From Spinacia oleracea (lineage: Eukaryota > Streptophyta > Magnoliopsida > Caryophyllales > Amaranthaceae), in contig NC_079489.1 of the NCBI RefSeq assembly GCF_020520425.1, forward strand, positions 87,411,810-87,475,809: 64,000 bases of DNA, in the 5' to 3' direction. The notes beneath the pieces were generated by a model. It saw nothing but the letters and a program-made list of their open reading frames with translations. It had not been told where the DNA came from and ran no database searches. The translations under genes were made by a program, and so were the position numbers. Each line of letters starts with the position of its first letter. The first letter of the stretch is position 1. Of this stretch, positions 11,083 through 25,213 are shown piece by piece.

Positions 11083-12424
11083 TGTTAGGTTATGATACAT
11101 ATGACATTACATAGATCATGCGGAAACAACCATTAACCCAGGAAACATATTATTTACACATAATCATTTAGCATAGTTTAGATGCATACTCTTTGTTGCG
11201 TGCCTTCCCTAGCTGCGCCCGAACCGAACAAGAACAAGTCTTTTAGGACTCCAAGTGTCGTCCCTCCGTAGAAAGTCCACAGCACGTCCGGATCCGCCTT
11301 AAGATTGACCAACTAGAATCGCCCTTAAGGTACTCAGAAAATTCGGCACTTTTGGGGCAAGATGGGTGTTTGAATTTTCTCTCAAAAAAACTCACTTTTG
11401 AATACTTTGAAACTTGTGTATAAATTATGACCCCTAGGCCTTTATTTATAGAGTTATGGAAAAGGAATCGTAATCCTAGTAGGATGCGAATTAATTGGAA
11501 TTAGAATTCTACATGAATTCTACTTAATCAATTTATCCAATAGGAATAGACATTTAATCATACACTGACTCTTGCAGATTCAGGAATCTCGCATGAGCTC
11601 AAACTCACACACACACGGCAGCCACAAGGGCTGCCCACGCATGCGAGCAGCAGCCCACGCAGCGCGGCCCACGCATGCGTGGCCTTGTGCGCGCTGGGCT
11701 GTGGCGTGCGTGCTTTGCTGGGCGATGGCCTGGCTTCGTGCTGGGCCTTCGTCCGGCAGGCCTCGTCCGATGCTAATTCGTACGATACGCTTCCGATTAA
11801 AATTCCATTTCCGGAATCTATTTCCGATACGAACAATATTCAATATTTCCGATTCCGGAATTAATTTCCGTTTCGAACAAATATTTAATATTTCCGTTTC
11901 CGGAATTATTTTCCGATTCCGGTAATATTTCCGATTCTGACAATATTTCCGTTTCCGGCAATATTTCCGATTCTGGTAATATTTCCATTTCCAACAATAT
12001 TTTCCGATACGTACCATGTTTCCGTTTCCGGTAACATCTACGACTTGGATAATATTCATATTTCCGATACGATCCATATTTCCGTTTCCGGCAATATCAT
12101 CGTTTCCGGAGTATTCATTTCTTGCCTGTGACGATCTTAGCTCCCACTGAAACCAAGATCCGTCGGTTCCGAATATTCATAGATGGAGTATTTAATGCCA
12201 TTAAATACTTGATCCGTTTACGTACTATTTGTGTGACCCTACGGGTTCAGTCAAGAGTAAGCTGTGGATTAATATCATTAATTCCACTTGAACTGAAGCG
12301 GCCTCTAGCTAGGCATTCAGCTCACTTGATCTCACTGAATTATTAACTTGTTAATTAATACTGAACCGCATTTATTAGACTTAACATAGAATGCATACTT
12401 GGACCAAGGGCATTATTTCCTTCA
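11083..12424 (-). repeat. 5' LTR of element A
   Basis: This is the functional promoter copy of the 1342-bp LTR for the minus-strand element, with TG...CA ends. It matches 2025-3366 and abuts the PBS on its inner side and the AATCC duplication on its outer side. Confidence 0.95.
11443..11451 (-). promoter_or_regulatory. TATA-like box in 5' LTR of A
   Basis: CTATAAATA on the minus strand is the best TATA candidate for transcription of element A. Copies lie at 2385-2393 in the 3' LTR and 16623-16631 in the LTR of B. Confidence 0.55.
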
Positions 12425-13423
12425 AATCCGTGCTCCATTTCCCACTCGTAGGTCGACTTCTCCCTTGCTTAACTTTCTACTTCTTCTTAGTCCCTGTGGA
12501 TTGGAACATAAGTGTGAGCCACAACCTGTATCTAATACCCAAGAAGTTGAATTAGCAAGTATACAGTCTATAACGAAAATACCTGAAGATGGAACGACTG
12601 TTCCGTTCTTCTGATCTTCCTTTAGCTTCAAGCAATCTCTCTTCCAATGCCCCTTCTTCTTGCAGTAGAAGCATTCGGATTCAGAAGTGGGTTGACTGAC
12701 CTTCCTCTTTGCAGATTTGGCGCCAGTTTGCTTAGTTGGGCTGGCCTTGTTGCCACCTTTCTTAGCATTCCTCTTCTTTCCAGATTTCTTGAACTTGCCC
12801 CCACGCACCATAAGCACATCCTGCTTATCACTTTTGAGCGTCTTTTCAGCGGTCTTCAGCATACCGTGAAGCTCAGTGAGCGTTTTGTCCAGACTATTCA
12901 TACTGTAGTTCAGTTTGAACTGATCATACCCGCTATGAAGAGAATGGAGGATGGTGTCTATAGCCATTTCCTGAGAAAATTGCTGATCCAGCCGACTCAT
13001 ATTCTCAATGAGTCCAATCATTTTGAGAACATGTGGACTTACGGGCTCGCCTTTCTTAAGCTTGGTCTCAAGAATTTGCCTATGAGTCTCGAATCTTTCG
13101 ACTCGAGCCAGATCTTGGAACATGTTCTTCAACTCACTGATGATTGTGAAAGCATCTGAGTTGATGAACGTTTTCTGCAGATCCGCACTCATGGTGGCGA
13201 GCATTAGACATTTCACATCCTTGTTGGCATCAATCCAACGATTGAGGGCTGCCTGAGTGATCCCGTCGCCTGGAGCTTCGGGCATCGCCTCATCTAGGAC
13301 ATACTCCTTTTCTTCCTGCATAAGAACTATTTGCAAGTTCCTTTGCCAGTCAAGGAAGTTTTTCCCGTTCAACTTCTCCTTTTCGAGAATTGATCGAATG
13401 TTGAATGAATTGTTGTTTGCCAT
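12425..13423 (-). pseudogene. Copia element B: gag and start of protease, split by element A
   Basis: The frame starts at the ATG at 13423 (MANNNSFNIRS) and runs through gag, the CX2CX4HX4C knuckle and the DTG protease motif. It is cut about 35 residues past DTG, where element A sits; the frame then meets a stop in the LTR at 12422. It is near-identical to A; a one-base deletion just upstream of the ATG does not affect it. Disrupted by insertion, not by decay. Confidence 0.9.
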
Positions 13424-16250
13424 ATTAAAACTACAATTGAAAAGAATAAACAAATAAATAACCATTCACAGTTTCTCTTAATAAACTTAAATTCTAGCAT
13501 ACATGCATAATTCAGCGTTTATTAAGCATTTTATTCAAGTTATGTGTTCCGGCAGGTGTGAATAAAATGATTCCAAGATCCTAAAATCATTGAAGAACTA
13601 AGCACAGTTTGTCGACTTAATCCTAGAACATCTTAGGTAAGCAAAAGCCTTTTGCTAATAGTCTAGAAACTATTCTTGGTTGATAGGTACGTCTAAGAAC
13701 TTATTAGGTAAACCTATCGAATTTGCCACGACATAAAAGGACTCCTTACTTATATCGTTGAGTTTCACCAAAACTAACATGTACTCACAATTATTTGTGT
13801 ACCTTGCCCCTTTAGGACCAATAAGTAACACCTCGCTGAGCGAAAACTATTACTAGATTGATGTAAAGGATATCCAAGCAAGTGTATATTTTGGCATGGC
13901 ACCTTTTAACTCAATTTTTAAGTTTGGAACTTAAGGCTCTTACTATGTTGGTTAGATTTTAAGTGAACTAAAATCCTTAATCATGCAACATAATCAAGCT
14001 TTTGATCTCATGCATTTTAAGACATATTTAAAGCAATAAATAACTTAAAACATGCATAAGATATTTGTGATCTAGTATGGCCCGACTTCATCTTGAAGCT
14101 TTGACTTCAAAGTCCGTCTTGAAAATCTCCGTGGGAGGCACCATTTTCTTCAAATAGGATAAGCTATAACTAATTACAACTATTTGATGGTACGCAGACC
14201 ATTTTGAATTGAAAAATAACTTTGGTGCTTTAGACCAATTACATTCAAATTAATGGTACGCAGACCATATTTTCTATCCTATTTGGGCCATACTAGTCAC
14301 TTCATAACCTGCAAAACAGTACATATACAATATATACCATTCACCCATTCATTATCATGAATGGCCCACATAGCTGGTTAGTAAAACACATTATGCATCA
14401 CGTAAACATTTGCAGCAATTAATCAAGGGCACCAATAATCTACCAATTATTCAGTCCTTATTAATTCTAATCGAGTTGTTTTAACCTTAAGGATTTGTAG
14501 ACCTAATCAAGAGTTTATGACTAAAAAGCGCTCCCACTCAAACCAATAAATTCATATGCTTTACTAATTTTAAACATAAAATTGTATTTCTAGTCTAACC
14601 GGAAACATACAAATTTAATTAAAATTTAAAGCTCATATAAATTTATAATTGAATCCAAAAATTTAATTTAATTTCAGTCGCATTTAAATTAATTCATGAT
14701 TTTAATTTTAGTAAAATAATTAGAATAAATTCCATTTATTATAATTATAATATTCAAAATTAAAATCCAAGAAATTAATTCAAATTATTAATTTTAAAAT
14801 TAATTAAAATTACGTGAACTGAAATTTTCAAATTAAACATTCAAAACGATCTAATCGTAACGCAAACACCCTACGCGTTGCACGCCCATGGGCCGCACGC
14901 ACACAGCCATTGCTGGCTATGTGCGCGCAGCTCATGCGCTCGTCGCATAGCTGCTGCCGTCCTATCGCAAGCCTCCGCACAGCGCCCCATCGCACGCGAG
15001 CTATCGCTCGCAGTGCGCGCGCGCGAGATCGCTCGCTGGGCGCGCTGGCTCGCTCGCTGTGCGCGCGAGCCATCGCTCGCTGGGGCGCGACATCGCTCGC
15101 TGGGCGAGCGACATCGCGCGCTGCGCGCGCGAGCCATCGCTCGCTGGGGCGCGACATCGCTCGCTGGGCGAGCGACATCGCGCGCTGCGCGCGCGAGCAG
15201 TGCTGGGCGCAGCGCTCGTGGCACGCGAGCTTGCGCTCGCTGCGCGCGAGGCTGCGCGCACTTGTGCGAGGCAGCGCGCGTTGTGGCGCAGCTCGCTTGC
15301 TGCCCACACGCGACTGCCTTGGCTCGCCCTTCGCCCATGCCCATTCGTTCATTGCTCGTGGCACACGACACAAGGCAGGGCTGCTGCCTTGTGCTCGTGC
15401 ACTACGCCCTTGCTCATTGCATTCGTGCCGCACGGGCGACGAGCTCCCTTGCTCGTCGTCGCATGCCCGCATTATACAACACCCCTTAAGGGTAACACGA
15501 AGCGTCCATTGCTTCGTGCGTGCAAGTTATTTGAACGAATCGCATAAAAATTTAAAATTTATATTTAAAATTAATGACAAATTAATAAATATTATTAATT
15601 TCATAATTTTAGGGCGAAAAATCGAAAATTTATTATCCAATTGATTTCCGATTGTTATGGATTCAAGTCTAGGTCATAAAAATTTAAAATTTATCGTAAA
15701 TTTACAATTTTTATGGTGGTTTTTAATCATAGGTTTCTAATTAAATTACAATTAATTATGAAAATCAAATTAATTCTAAATTATTCTAATTTTCAACAAA
15801 TTAATCATAATTACAAATTAGATTGCATAATTAACAAGACTAGGCATTCAAACTTGTTAAACATATGCAGTAGGTCAATCAAAAATTCAAGATTTATCAA
15901 CAGGAATCGCAAATATTTAATTTAACATCTTAAATTTACGAAATTTGCATTCGAAAAACTAAAACCTTCGAAAAGTCATAGTTAGGCTTCGAATTTGAGA
16001 ATTCTGGGTTCGGCAGAAAAATACTATTTTTGTCAAAATTTTAGAATGCCTTTTACATGCGGAATTGACACAAAAATCACTCAATTCGGATGAGTAATGA
16101 AGAAACTGCCGAAAAACTGCGTACATATAATTAAATAAACGCAATTTGCAATTAATTAACAATTACGAAAATTAATCACCCCTTTTAATTCTTGCAAATT
16201 TGTAATATTTAACCATGTTCATGCAATTTAGATTATGAAAATAATAAGGG
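13424..16250 (-). other. Element B: long untranslated leader
   Basis: It matches the leader of A over most of its length with scattered substitutions and 1-2 base indels, except in the GC-rich island (about 14870-15480), where the repeat unit differs. A 214-codon open frame on the element strand (14828-15472) spans the island; the equivalent in A is split into two frames. The peptide is Arg/Ala/Ser-rich. Confidence 0.75.
15059..15200. repeat. GC-rich minisatellite in leader of B, 64-bp period
   Basis: Units start near 15059, 15123 and 15187, so the period is 64 bp; each contains GCGAGCCATCGCTCGCTGGG. It sits where element A has an 84-bp unit, between the same flanks. Confidence 0.8.
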
Positions 16251-16264
16251 GCTCGTGATACCAC
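16251..16264 (-). other. Primer binding site of element B
   Basis: The same TGGTATCACGAGC tRNA-iMet-type sequence as in A directly abuts the LTR start at 16265. Confidence 0.85.
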
Positions 16265-17648
16265 TGTTAGGTTATGATACATATGACATTTACATAGATC
16301 ATGCGGAAACAACCATTAACCCAGGAAACATATTATTTACACATAATCATATAGCATAATTTAGATGCATACTCTTTGTTGCGTGCCTTCCCTAGCTGCG
16401 CCCGAACCGAACAAGAACAAGTCTTTTAGGACTCCAAGTGTCGTCCCTCCGTAGATAGTCCACAGCACGTCCGGATCCGCCTTAAGATTGACCAACTAGA
16501 ATCGCCCTTAAGGTACTAGAAAATTCGGCACTTTTATGAGCAAGATGTGTTTTAATTTTCTCTCAAAAAACTCACTTTTGAATACTTTGAAACTTGTGTA
16601 TAAATTATGACCCCTAGGCCTTTATTTATAGAGTTATGGAAAAGGAATGGTAATCCTAGTAGGATGCGAATTAATTGGAATTAGAATCCTACATGAATTC
16701 TATTTAATTAATTTATCCAATTAGGAATAGAAATTTAATCATACACTGACTCTTGTAGATTCAGGAATCACGTATGAGCACAAACTCACACACACACGGC
16801 AGCCACAAGGGCTGCCCATGCGCGTGCGAGCAGCAGCCCGCGCAGCACGGCCCACGCAGCCGTGGCCCTTGGCGCGCGCTAGGCCTGCCTTGCGGTAGGC
16901 CTGGGCGCTGCCTTGGCTGGGCTTGTGGCGCGCATGCTTGCTGGGCGATGGCCCCGGCTTCGTGCTGGGCCTTCGTCCGGCAAGCCTCGTCCGATGCTAA
17001 TTCGTACGATACGCTTCCGATTAAATTTCCATTTCCGGAATCTATTTCCGATACGAACAATATTTAATATTTCCGATTCCGGAATTAATTTCCGTTTCGA
17101 ACAAATATTTAATATTTCCGTTTCCGGAATTATTTTCCGATTCCGGCAATATTTCCGATTCTGACAATATTTCCGTTTCCGGCAATATTTCCGATTCTGG
17201 TAATACTTCCATTTCCAATAATATTTTCCGATACGTACCATGTTTCCGTTTCCGGCAACATCTACGACTTGGATAATATTCATATTTCCGATACGATCCA
17301 TATTTCCGTTTCCGGTAATATCATCGTTTCCGGAGTATTCATTTCTTGCCTGTGACGATCTTAGCTCCCACTGAAACCAAGATCCGTCGGTTCCGAATAT
17401 TCATAGATGGAGTATTTAATGCCATTAAATACTTGATCCGTTTACGTACTATTTGTGTGACCCTACGGGTTCAGTCAAGAGTAAGCTGTGGATTAATATC
17501 ATTAATTCCACTTGAACTGAAGCGGCCTCTAGCTAGGCATTCAGCTCACTTGATCTCACTGAATTATTAACTTGTTAATTAATACTGAACCGCATTTATT
17601 AGACTTAACATAGAATGCATACTTGGACCAAGGGCATTATTTCCTTCA
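16265..17648 (-). repeat. 5' LTR of element B
   Basis: This 1384-bp LTR has the same termini as the LTRs of A and the same block order: TATA-like box at 16623-16631, GC-rich block, TTTCCG array, conserved tail. The GC-rich block is longer and rearranged, and there are scattered substitutions. Its mate is outside the window. Confidence 0.9.
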
Positions 17649-18600
17649 GGGATAACTGGTCTACATCAAGTGCAGTACTAACTATCACATGGAAAAGTTG
17701 TTCATCATCCAAAAATGCATATTTCAGATTAGCAGGAAGAGGTTTTAGTTCGGGTTTCTTTACCTCTTTTACAGAACAGATAGGCCGAACTAACCTCCTC
17801 ACCTTGGTGCTCTCCTTGGGTTCAAGCTCTCTACCATCAAGAGCCAACTCTAGAGCATCCAATTCAGCACTCCAAGAACTGCTATCACCTACAGAAGATT
17901 CACAACAAAGCACTGCCTCCAAGGGATCCCTTTCGAGGACTTGGGAGACGTTATCTCACATAACAAAATCAACTACATCAATACGATATCATTGTTCTTC
18001 CTCTAGTATGGGACTCTTTAAGGAACTATTCAGATTAAAGGTAACCTTATCATCCCCTACAGACAGAGTCAATTTCCCACTTTTAACATCAATAACCTCA
18101 TCCGCCGTGTAAAGGAAGGGTCTACCTAAAATAATGGGAATTTGAGAATCCTCTTGCATGTCTAGCACCATAAAATCCACAGGTATATAAAATTTACCTA
18201 CTCTAACGGGAACATCTCTAAAACACCTAAGGGGTATTTAACAGAACGGTCAGCCATTTATAGTGTAATATAAGTGACCTTAAGCTCACCCATGTTTAAT
18301 TTAGTGCAGACAGACAAGGGCATAACAGACACACTAGCACCTAGATCACACAAAGCCTTATCAATAAAAACGATGTCAATGTTACATGGGATGAAAAAAC
18401 TCCCGGGGTCTTTAAGTTTGGGTGGAGACTTGTTCTGCAAATAAGCACTACATTCCTCAGTAAAAGCTACAGTCTATACCTCACAAAAAGCAAGTTTCTT
18501 GGTCAAAATATCTTTCATAAACTTAGCATATGCAGGAGCCTATAAAATTAATTCAGTAAAAGGAACTGTTACCTGCAAGTTTTGACCACATCCAACAATT
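17649..18600 (-). pseudogene. Decayed Ty3/Gypsy gag-pol fragment (protease region)
   Basis: On the minus strand, broken frames contain blocks typical of Athila/Tat-type Ty3/Gypsy elements: LKDPGSFFIPC, then ALCDLGASVSVMPLS (retropepsin, with DLG where DSG or DTG is usual), then IPIILGRPFL and IDVKSGKLTLSVGDD (18180-17989), then ELKPLPANLKYAFLDD (17922-17649), the linker towards RT. Stops and frame changes separate the blocks, for example at 18258 and 17989. Copia element B sits where RT should begin. I cannot see LTRs for this older element. Confidence 0.75.
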
Positions 18601-19306
18601 TAAAATGAAATTTTAGCCTGCATTCAAAGTTTATTAACTATTTTATTAAACTTAATTATCTTCGTTCTCCGTAATAACTTTATTCTTGTTGTAACCTAAT
18701 CTGATTAACTTTTGAGTGATGTTTGTGAATTTTTTTTCTATTCTCTAAACAGAAAAGGCAAAAAAAGAAAAAATGATTTCAATTCAATGCTTTTCGTGTA
18801 TTCTTGCTCCAACAACACTTTAATTGAAAGTTAGAAATCACTGAATTGCAAAAACGGAGAGCAGGCATGTTTAGAGATCGAAAGTGCAAAAATGGAGGTG
18901 ATGAGGGAGATAAACCAGTAAACGAAAGATGGTTTTTACTTTTATTTTTATTTTAAATAAGGGTAATATGGACTTTTTTAATTTTGTAAAAAGTAACTTT
19001 TTTCTGCATTTAGAAATTATGTTTTATTACTTTAAAAATTTGCGTACCTTAACTTTAAATTAACTTCGTACACCACACGGGTAAAACTAGTTTTTTAACA
19101 ATATTTTCAACAATATTTTTAACATAGGTTAGCCAAAAAAAAAAAACAAAAGTAAAGCCACACAAAAAATTTGAGCACCTCCGAATTTTTCGCACGAAGG
19201 CAGTGAATCCCACCTCATATGGTCATCTCTCTCACTACTCAAACTGTCATACCTTCACCCTCAAAACGCCACCGTTTTAATTCAAACCAACAAAAAATCC
19301 TCCCAC
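18601..19306. other. Upstream region of the ATP synthase beta gene
   Basis: AT-rich sequence with no frame or element I can recognise. A poly-A run lies near 19136-19147. The last 200 bp are probably the promoter. Confidence 0.4.
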
Positions 19307-19314
19307 CTATATAG
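19307..19314 (+). promoter_or_regulatory. TATA box of the ATP synthase beta gene
   Basis: CTATATAG lies 84-91 bp upstream of the ATG, leaving room for a start site near 19340 and a pyrimidine-rich 5' leader of about 60 bp. Confidence 0.6.
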
Positions 19315-19337
19315 ACCACATACTCAGTCACCTTCAC

Positions 19338-19345
19338 AAACCCTA
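19338..19345 (+). promoter_or_regulatory. Telo-box AAACCCTA near the start site
   Basis: AAACCCTAG just downstream of the TATA box matches the plant telo-box, which is common around start sites of genes for ribosomal and other highly expressed housekeeping proteins. That it acts here is an inference. Confidence 0.45.
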
Positions 19346-19397
19346 GTCTCATTTCTCCCTTCCCATTTTTCTCTCTCCTTCTTTTCTATCTTCTCCC

Positions 19398-22352
<2,955 letters not shown>

Positions 22353-23289
22353 AGTAAAATCTGAGATAATTTGTTTTTTTGACTTTCTCCTTCGGCCCTT
22401 TGCCGTGATAATTGCGAAAATAATTTTTAGTTGACATTGGCTTTACCAGCTCCCGGAGTTGAGAAGGATTTTTTTGGGAAGCCAAACATATGAACAAGGG
22501 TTTTTCCATTTTGTCTTTATTTATCTTTGTTGCACAAGTGTGATGATGATGCTCCAATTTAATGGAGCAGAGAGGGCTAGCCTGCTAGTACAATCCCAAT
22601 TCCCCTCAGCTCCCTGTCATTGAATAATGGGAGCAGGAGACAAGATATGGACACTGTATATTTTTGTTCTTTTTCCATGGTCCAGATTTTGAATGGTCTA
22701 GTTACATTTTCATTTACTTGCCTGTTTTTTCTCCCTGGTGAAAATATATAATAATAAGCTCTGTGTTGCTTCCCTCAAAAAAATAAGCTTTTGTGTTGCT
22801 AAGCAATCAGGTGTTTTAGATTTGCACCATAAAAGAAGACTGGTGGTTTGGATGAGTTTCATTGTCAGTTGGGACTTAGGTAGGGGAAGGCTTCAACTCT
22901 TCAAAAATTTGAGTGTGGTCAATTTAAATCACCCCTATGAGCCTGACTAACAGGTACAAATTCAATGTCATAGTTTCCTTACAAGAAATAAACTTAAAAA
23001 ACCATCCACGTAATCTGTTAGATAAACTAATTAACCCAAGTCATCTTCAAGCTAGCTTTTTATGCTTGATTGGGTGATGCGGAATGCAATGTTGGTGGTG
23101 TTGTGATGCGCTGTTGAGGGTTTGGGTTGCGGTGGAGGTGGAGGTGGAGGTGTTGTGATGTGCTGTTGAGGGTTTGGGTGCATTAGTTTTGTTATGGGTT
23201 CTTCCACCACCTCAACAATAAGTATTTTTATACATTGCCTTTAAACCAGCAAGAAAAAAATACTTGGTAGTTTCAATTCATCATTGATA
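22353..23289. other. 3' region of ATP2 and spacer
   Basis: The first 350-400 bp are probably the 3' UTR. A short imperfect tandem (GTTGTGATGCGCTGTTGAGG-type, near 23098 and 23151) flanks a GGTGGAGGTGGAGG run. No gene is seen. Confidence 0.4.
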
Positions 23290-25035
23290 AGGTGCACGTT
23301 AAAATCTTAGCGTGGTCTTCGGTTCGGCTTTCTTAACCAATGAAAGTTACTTTAATTCAGTCTGTTCTTATAAGCATTGCCTCTCTTGTTAAGAGATGTT
23401 TAAAGTTTCCAATGCTGGTGACAAACAAGAGGGATGCATTGGGTGGGTACTGGGTAGAGGTGACAAACAATATTGATTCTTTGGTAACAAGGTTCTTTTG
23501 GGCAAACAAAGGGGAAAGAGGGATGCATTGGGTGGGTACTGGGTAGAGGGACGCTTCAACGCCCATAAAGGGGAGGGGGGGTGTTCGAGAGGCAACCTTT
23601 TTTAATGACTCTATGTTGTTTAAGCAGGTTCAAAGGTTTCATGTCAATCCCGAATTACTGATCTCTAAAGTTTTGTCCAGTTTAGATGGATGCTTTATGT
23701 ATGGCTTGGAGTAATAGAGGGCTTCATTAAGCGATGAATAAATTTGAAGGGGGGTTGGCATGGAAAATAGATACGGGAGATAAAATGCTAGCTTCGAGTA
23801 TGCCTTGGTGATAGGCGAAATTCCGGAGGTAAATTCGAATCAAGCTATTGGTCCTTCTACGAGGTGGAGGGTGAATGAGTTCATATGCCCAGAAACCTTT
23901 TCTTGGAAGGCGAGGTCGGTTCAGGAGCGTTTTGTGTGGGCTGATGCGTGCTCCATCCTAGAAATGGAAATACCAAAGGAAGGTGTTGAGGATTTCAGGT
24001 ATTGGAAGCATACGAACTGGGGTAGATTTACAATAAAACCGAGTTACGAGCATCTTCGTAAGGGCATTGTTGATGATAGTCGCAAGTTTGAGGATCAAGG
24101 TTTATCTTTCATTCGTTTGATTTAGAAGCTGAACATCTTACAAAAATGGGAAACTTTTATATGGAAGATTTTCTATGATGGATTAGCCGTTAAGGTTTGG
24201 TGCATTAAGGGATAGATTGCGAGGCCTCTTGTGAATATTGTGGTATTCAAGAATAGGATCTGCAACATGTTTTTAGGCTCTGTTCGGTAGCGAATTTACC
24301 ATGGAAGTATAATCCGCTACAGATTGATCCAATATAAAATGAATCGTGGCCATTGCGAGAATGGGAATGAAGCTATATCCTGCTTTTTCATAGCGATGAT
24401 GGATGAAATGGGGGGCGAGTTAATTGCTTCATATCGATGCTTTGGAGTCTTTGGAGAATAAGGAATGCAAGGGTAGGTGGTCATCCCGGAGTAGTTTTAT
24501 CCTTGCTAAAAGACCAATGGAAGGATTTAGATTACTGCATCAACTGTGATTCAATGAGGACAATTGATGGGCCAATGGGACCCCCGGGTTTTCATGCGGT
24601 CCATTTAGGCCAAGACAAAGCTTTATGTACTAACTTTGTTTTGCAGGTTGATGGATCGTGGGATAAAAAGACTGGGAAGACATGATGGGGGTTGGCGGTT
24701 TCAATCTCACCAAATTTGGGTTTGTTGGATAATGCGGGACAATATGGAATGACGACATCAGTGGATCATATAGAGGCAAAAGCTTGCCTCCTAAGTCTTG
24801 TGTGGGCAGCAAAGTGGCATATTCAACGAATTTGAATGGATACTAACTCAACATCTCTTGATTCAAGCTTACAAAGGGAATATGTTGTTGATATTTCAAT
24901 AATGGGGATCCTCATTGAAATTAAGGGCTTAGAGACCTCATTTCAACAATGTTCGATCTTGAAATACAAGGGAGGAAGTGAATCGGGTGCACAATATTGC
25001 TAAGAGTTGCAGAATTTTGGGATATAATTTTAATT
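23290..25035 (+). pseudogene. Decayed LINE (non-LTR retrotransposon): RT end to RNase H
   Basis: Broken plus-strand frames carry, in order, blocks of plant L1-type ORF2: KVTLIQSVL and the RFFWA...MHWVG block (about 23340-23546); W...GRFTIKPSYEHL (about 23805-24125, RT C-terminus before the zinc-binding region); a WSLWRIRNARV block (from 24437); LQVDGSWDKKTGK of RNase H (about 24640-24685); and the RNase H end VNRVAHNIAKSC (about 24978-25012). Stops and frameshifts separate them, so it is dead. A 30-bp stretch (GGGATGCATTGGGTGGGTAC...) is duplicated at about 23431 and 23520. Confidence 0.75.
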
Positions 25036-25213
25036 AGTTGTTTTTACATGGTAGCTGTTGTCAATTTTTTATTTATAAAAATAATAAATCCAAGGCATAT
25101 TTCTATGCATGTGACTGAAATCTATCCCTTTTTTTTAATTGCACCATTTTTTTTAATTGAAAATTTCATACGTAGTACTTCGTATTAATTAATTTATACT
25201 CCGTAGTAATTAA

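Larger units (their letters stand above)
2025..12424 (-). mobile_element. Complete Ty1/Copia LTR retrotransposon A (10.4 kb), inserted in its own sister copy
   Basis: Both ends carry a 1342-bp LTR (TG...CA on the element strand). The element has a tRNA-iMet-type primer site beside the right LTR, a purine tract beside the left LTR, one intact gag-pol frame in the order gag, protease, integrase, RT, RNase H (integrase before RT, hence Copia), and a 5-bp AATCC target duplication. It lies on the minus strand, so its 5' end is at 12424. The gag opening (IRSILEKEKLNGKNFLDW) and the long LTRs resemble the BARE-1/Angela lineage; that lineage call is an inference. A 2.9-kb leader between PBS and gag is unusually long. 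Everything needed for mobility appears present. Confidence 0.95.
12425..17648 (-). mobile_element. Ty1/Copia element B (outer copy): 5' part
   Basis: This is the 5' half of the element whose pol half is 1-2024: 5' LTR, PBS, leader and gag up to the AATCC insertion site. Joined conceptually across A it matches A in order and orientation. Its LTR is 1384 bp against 1342 bp in A, mainly because of a longer GC-rich segment near 16800-16980, so A and B are related but distinct copies. The first bases after the LTR are GGGAT (17649-17653), a candidate target duplication whose partner lies outside the window. Confidence 0.9.
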
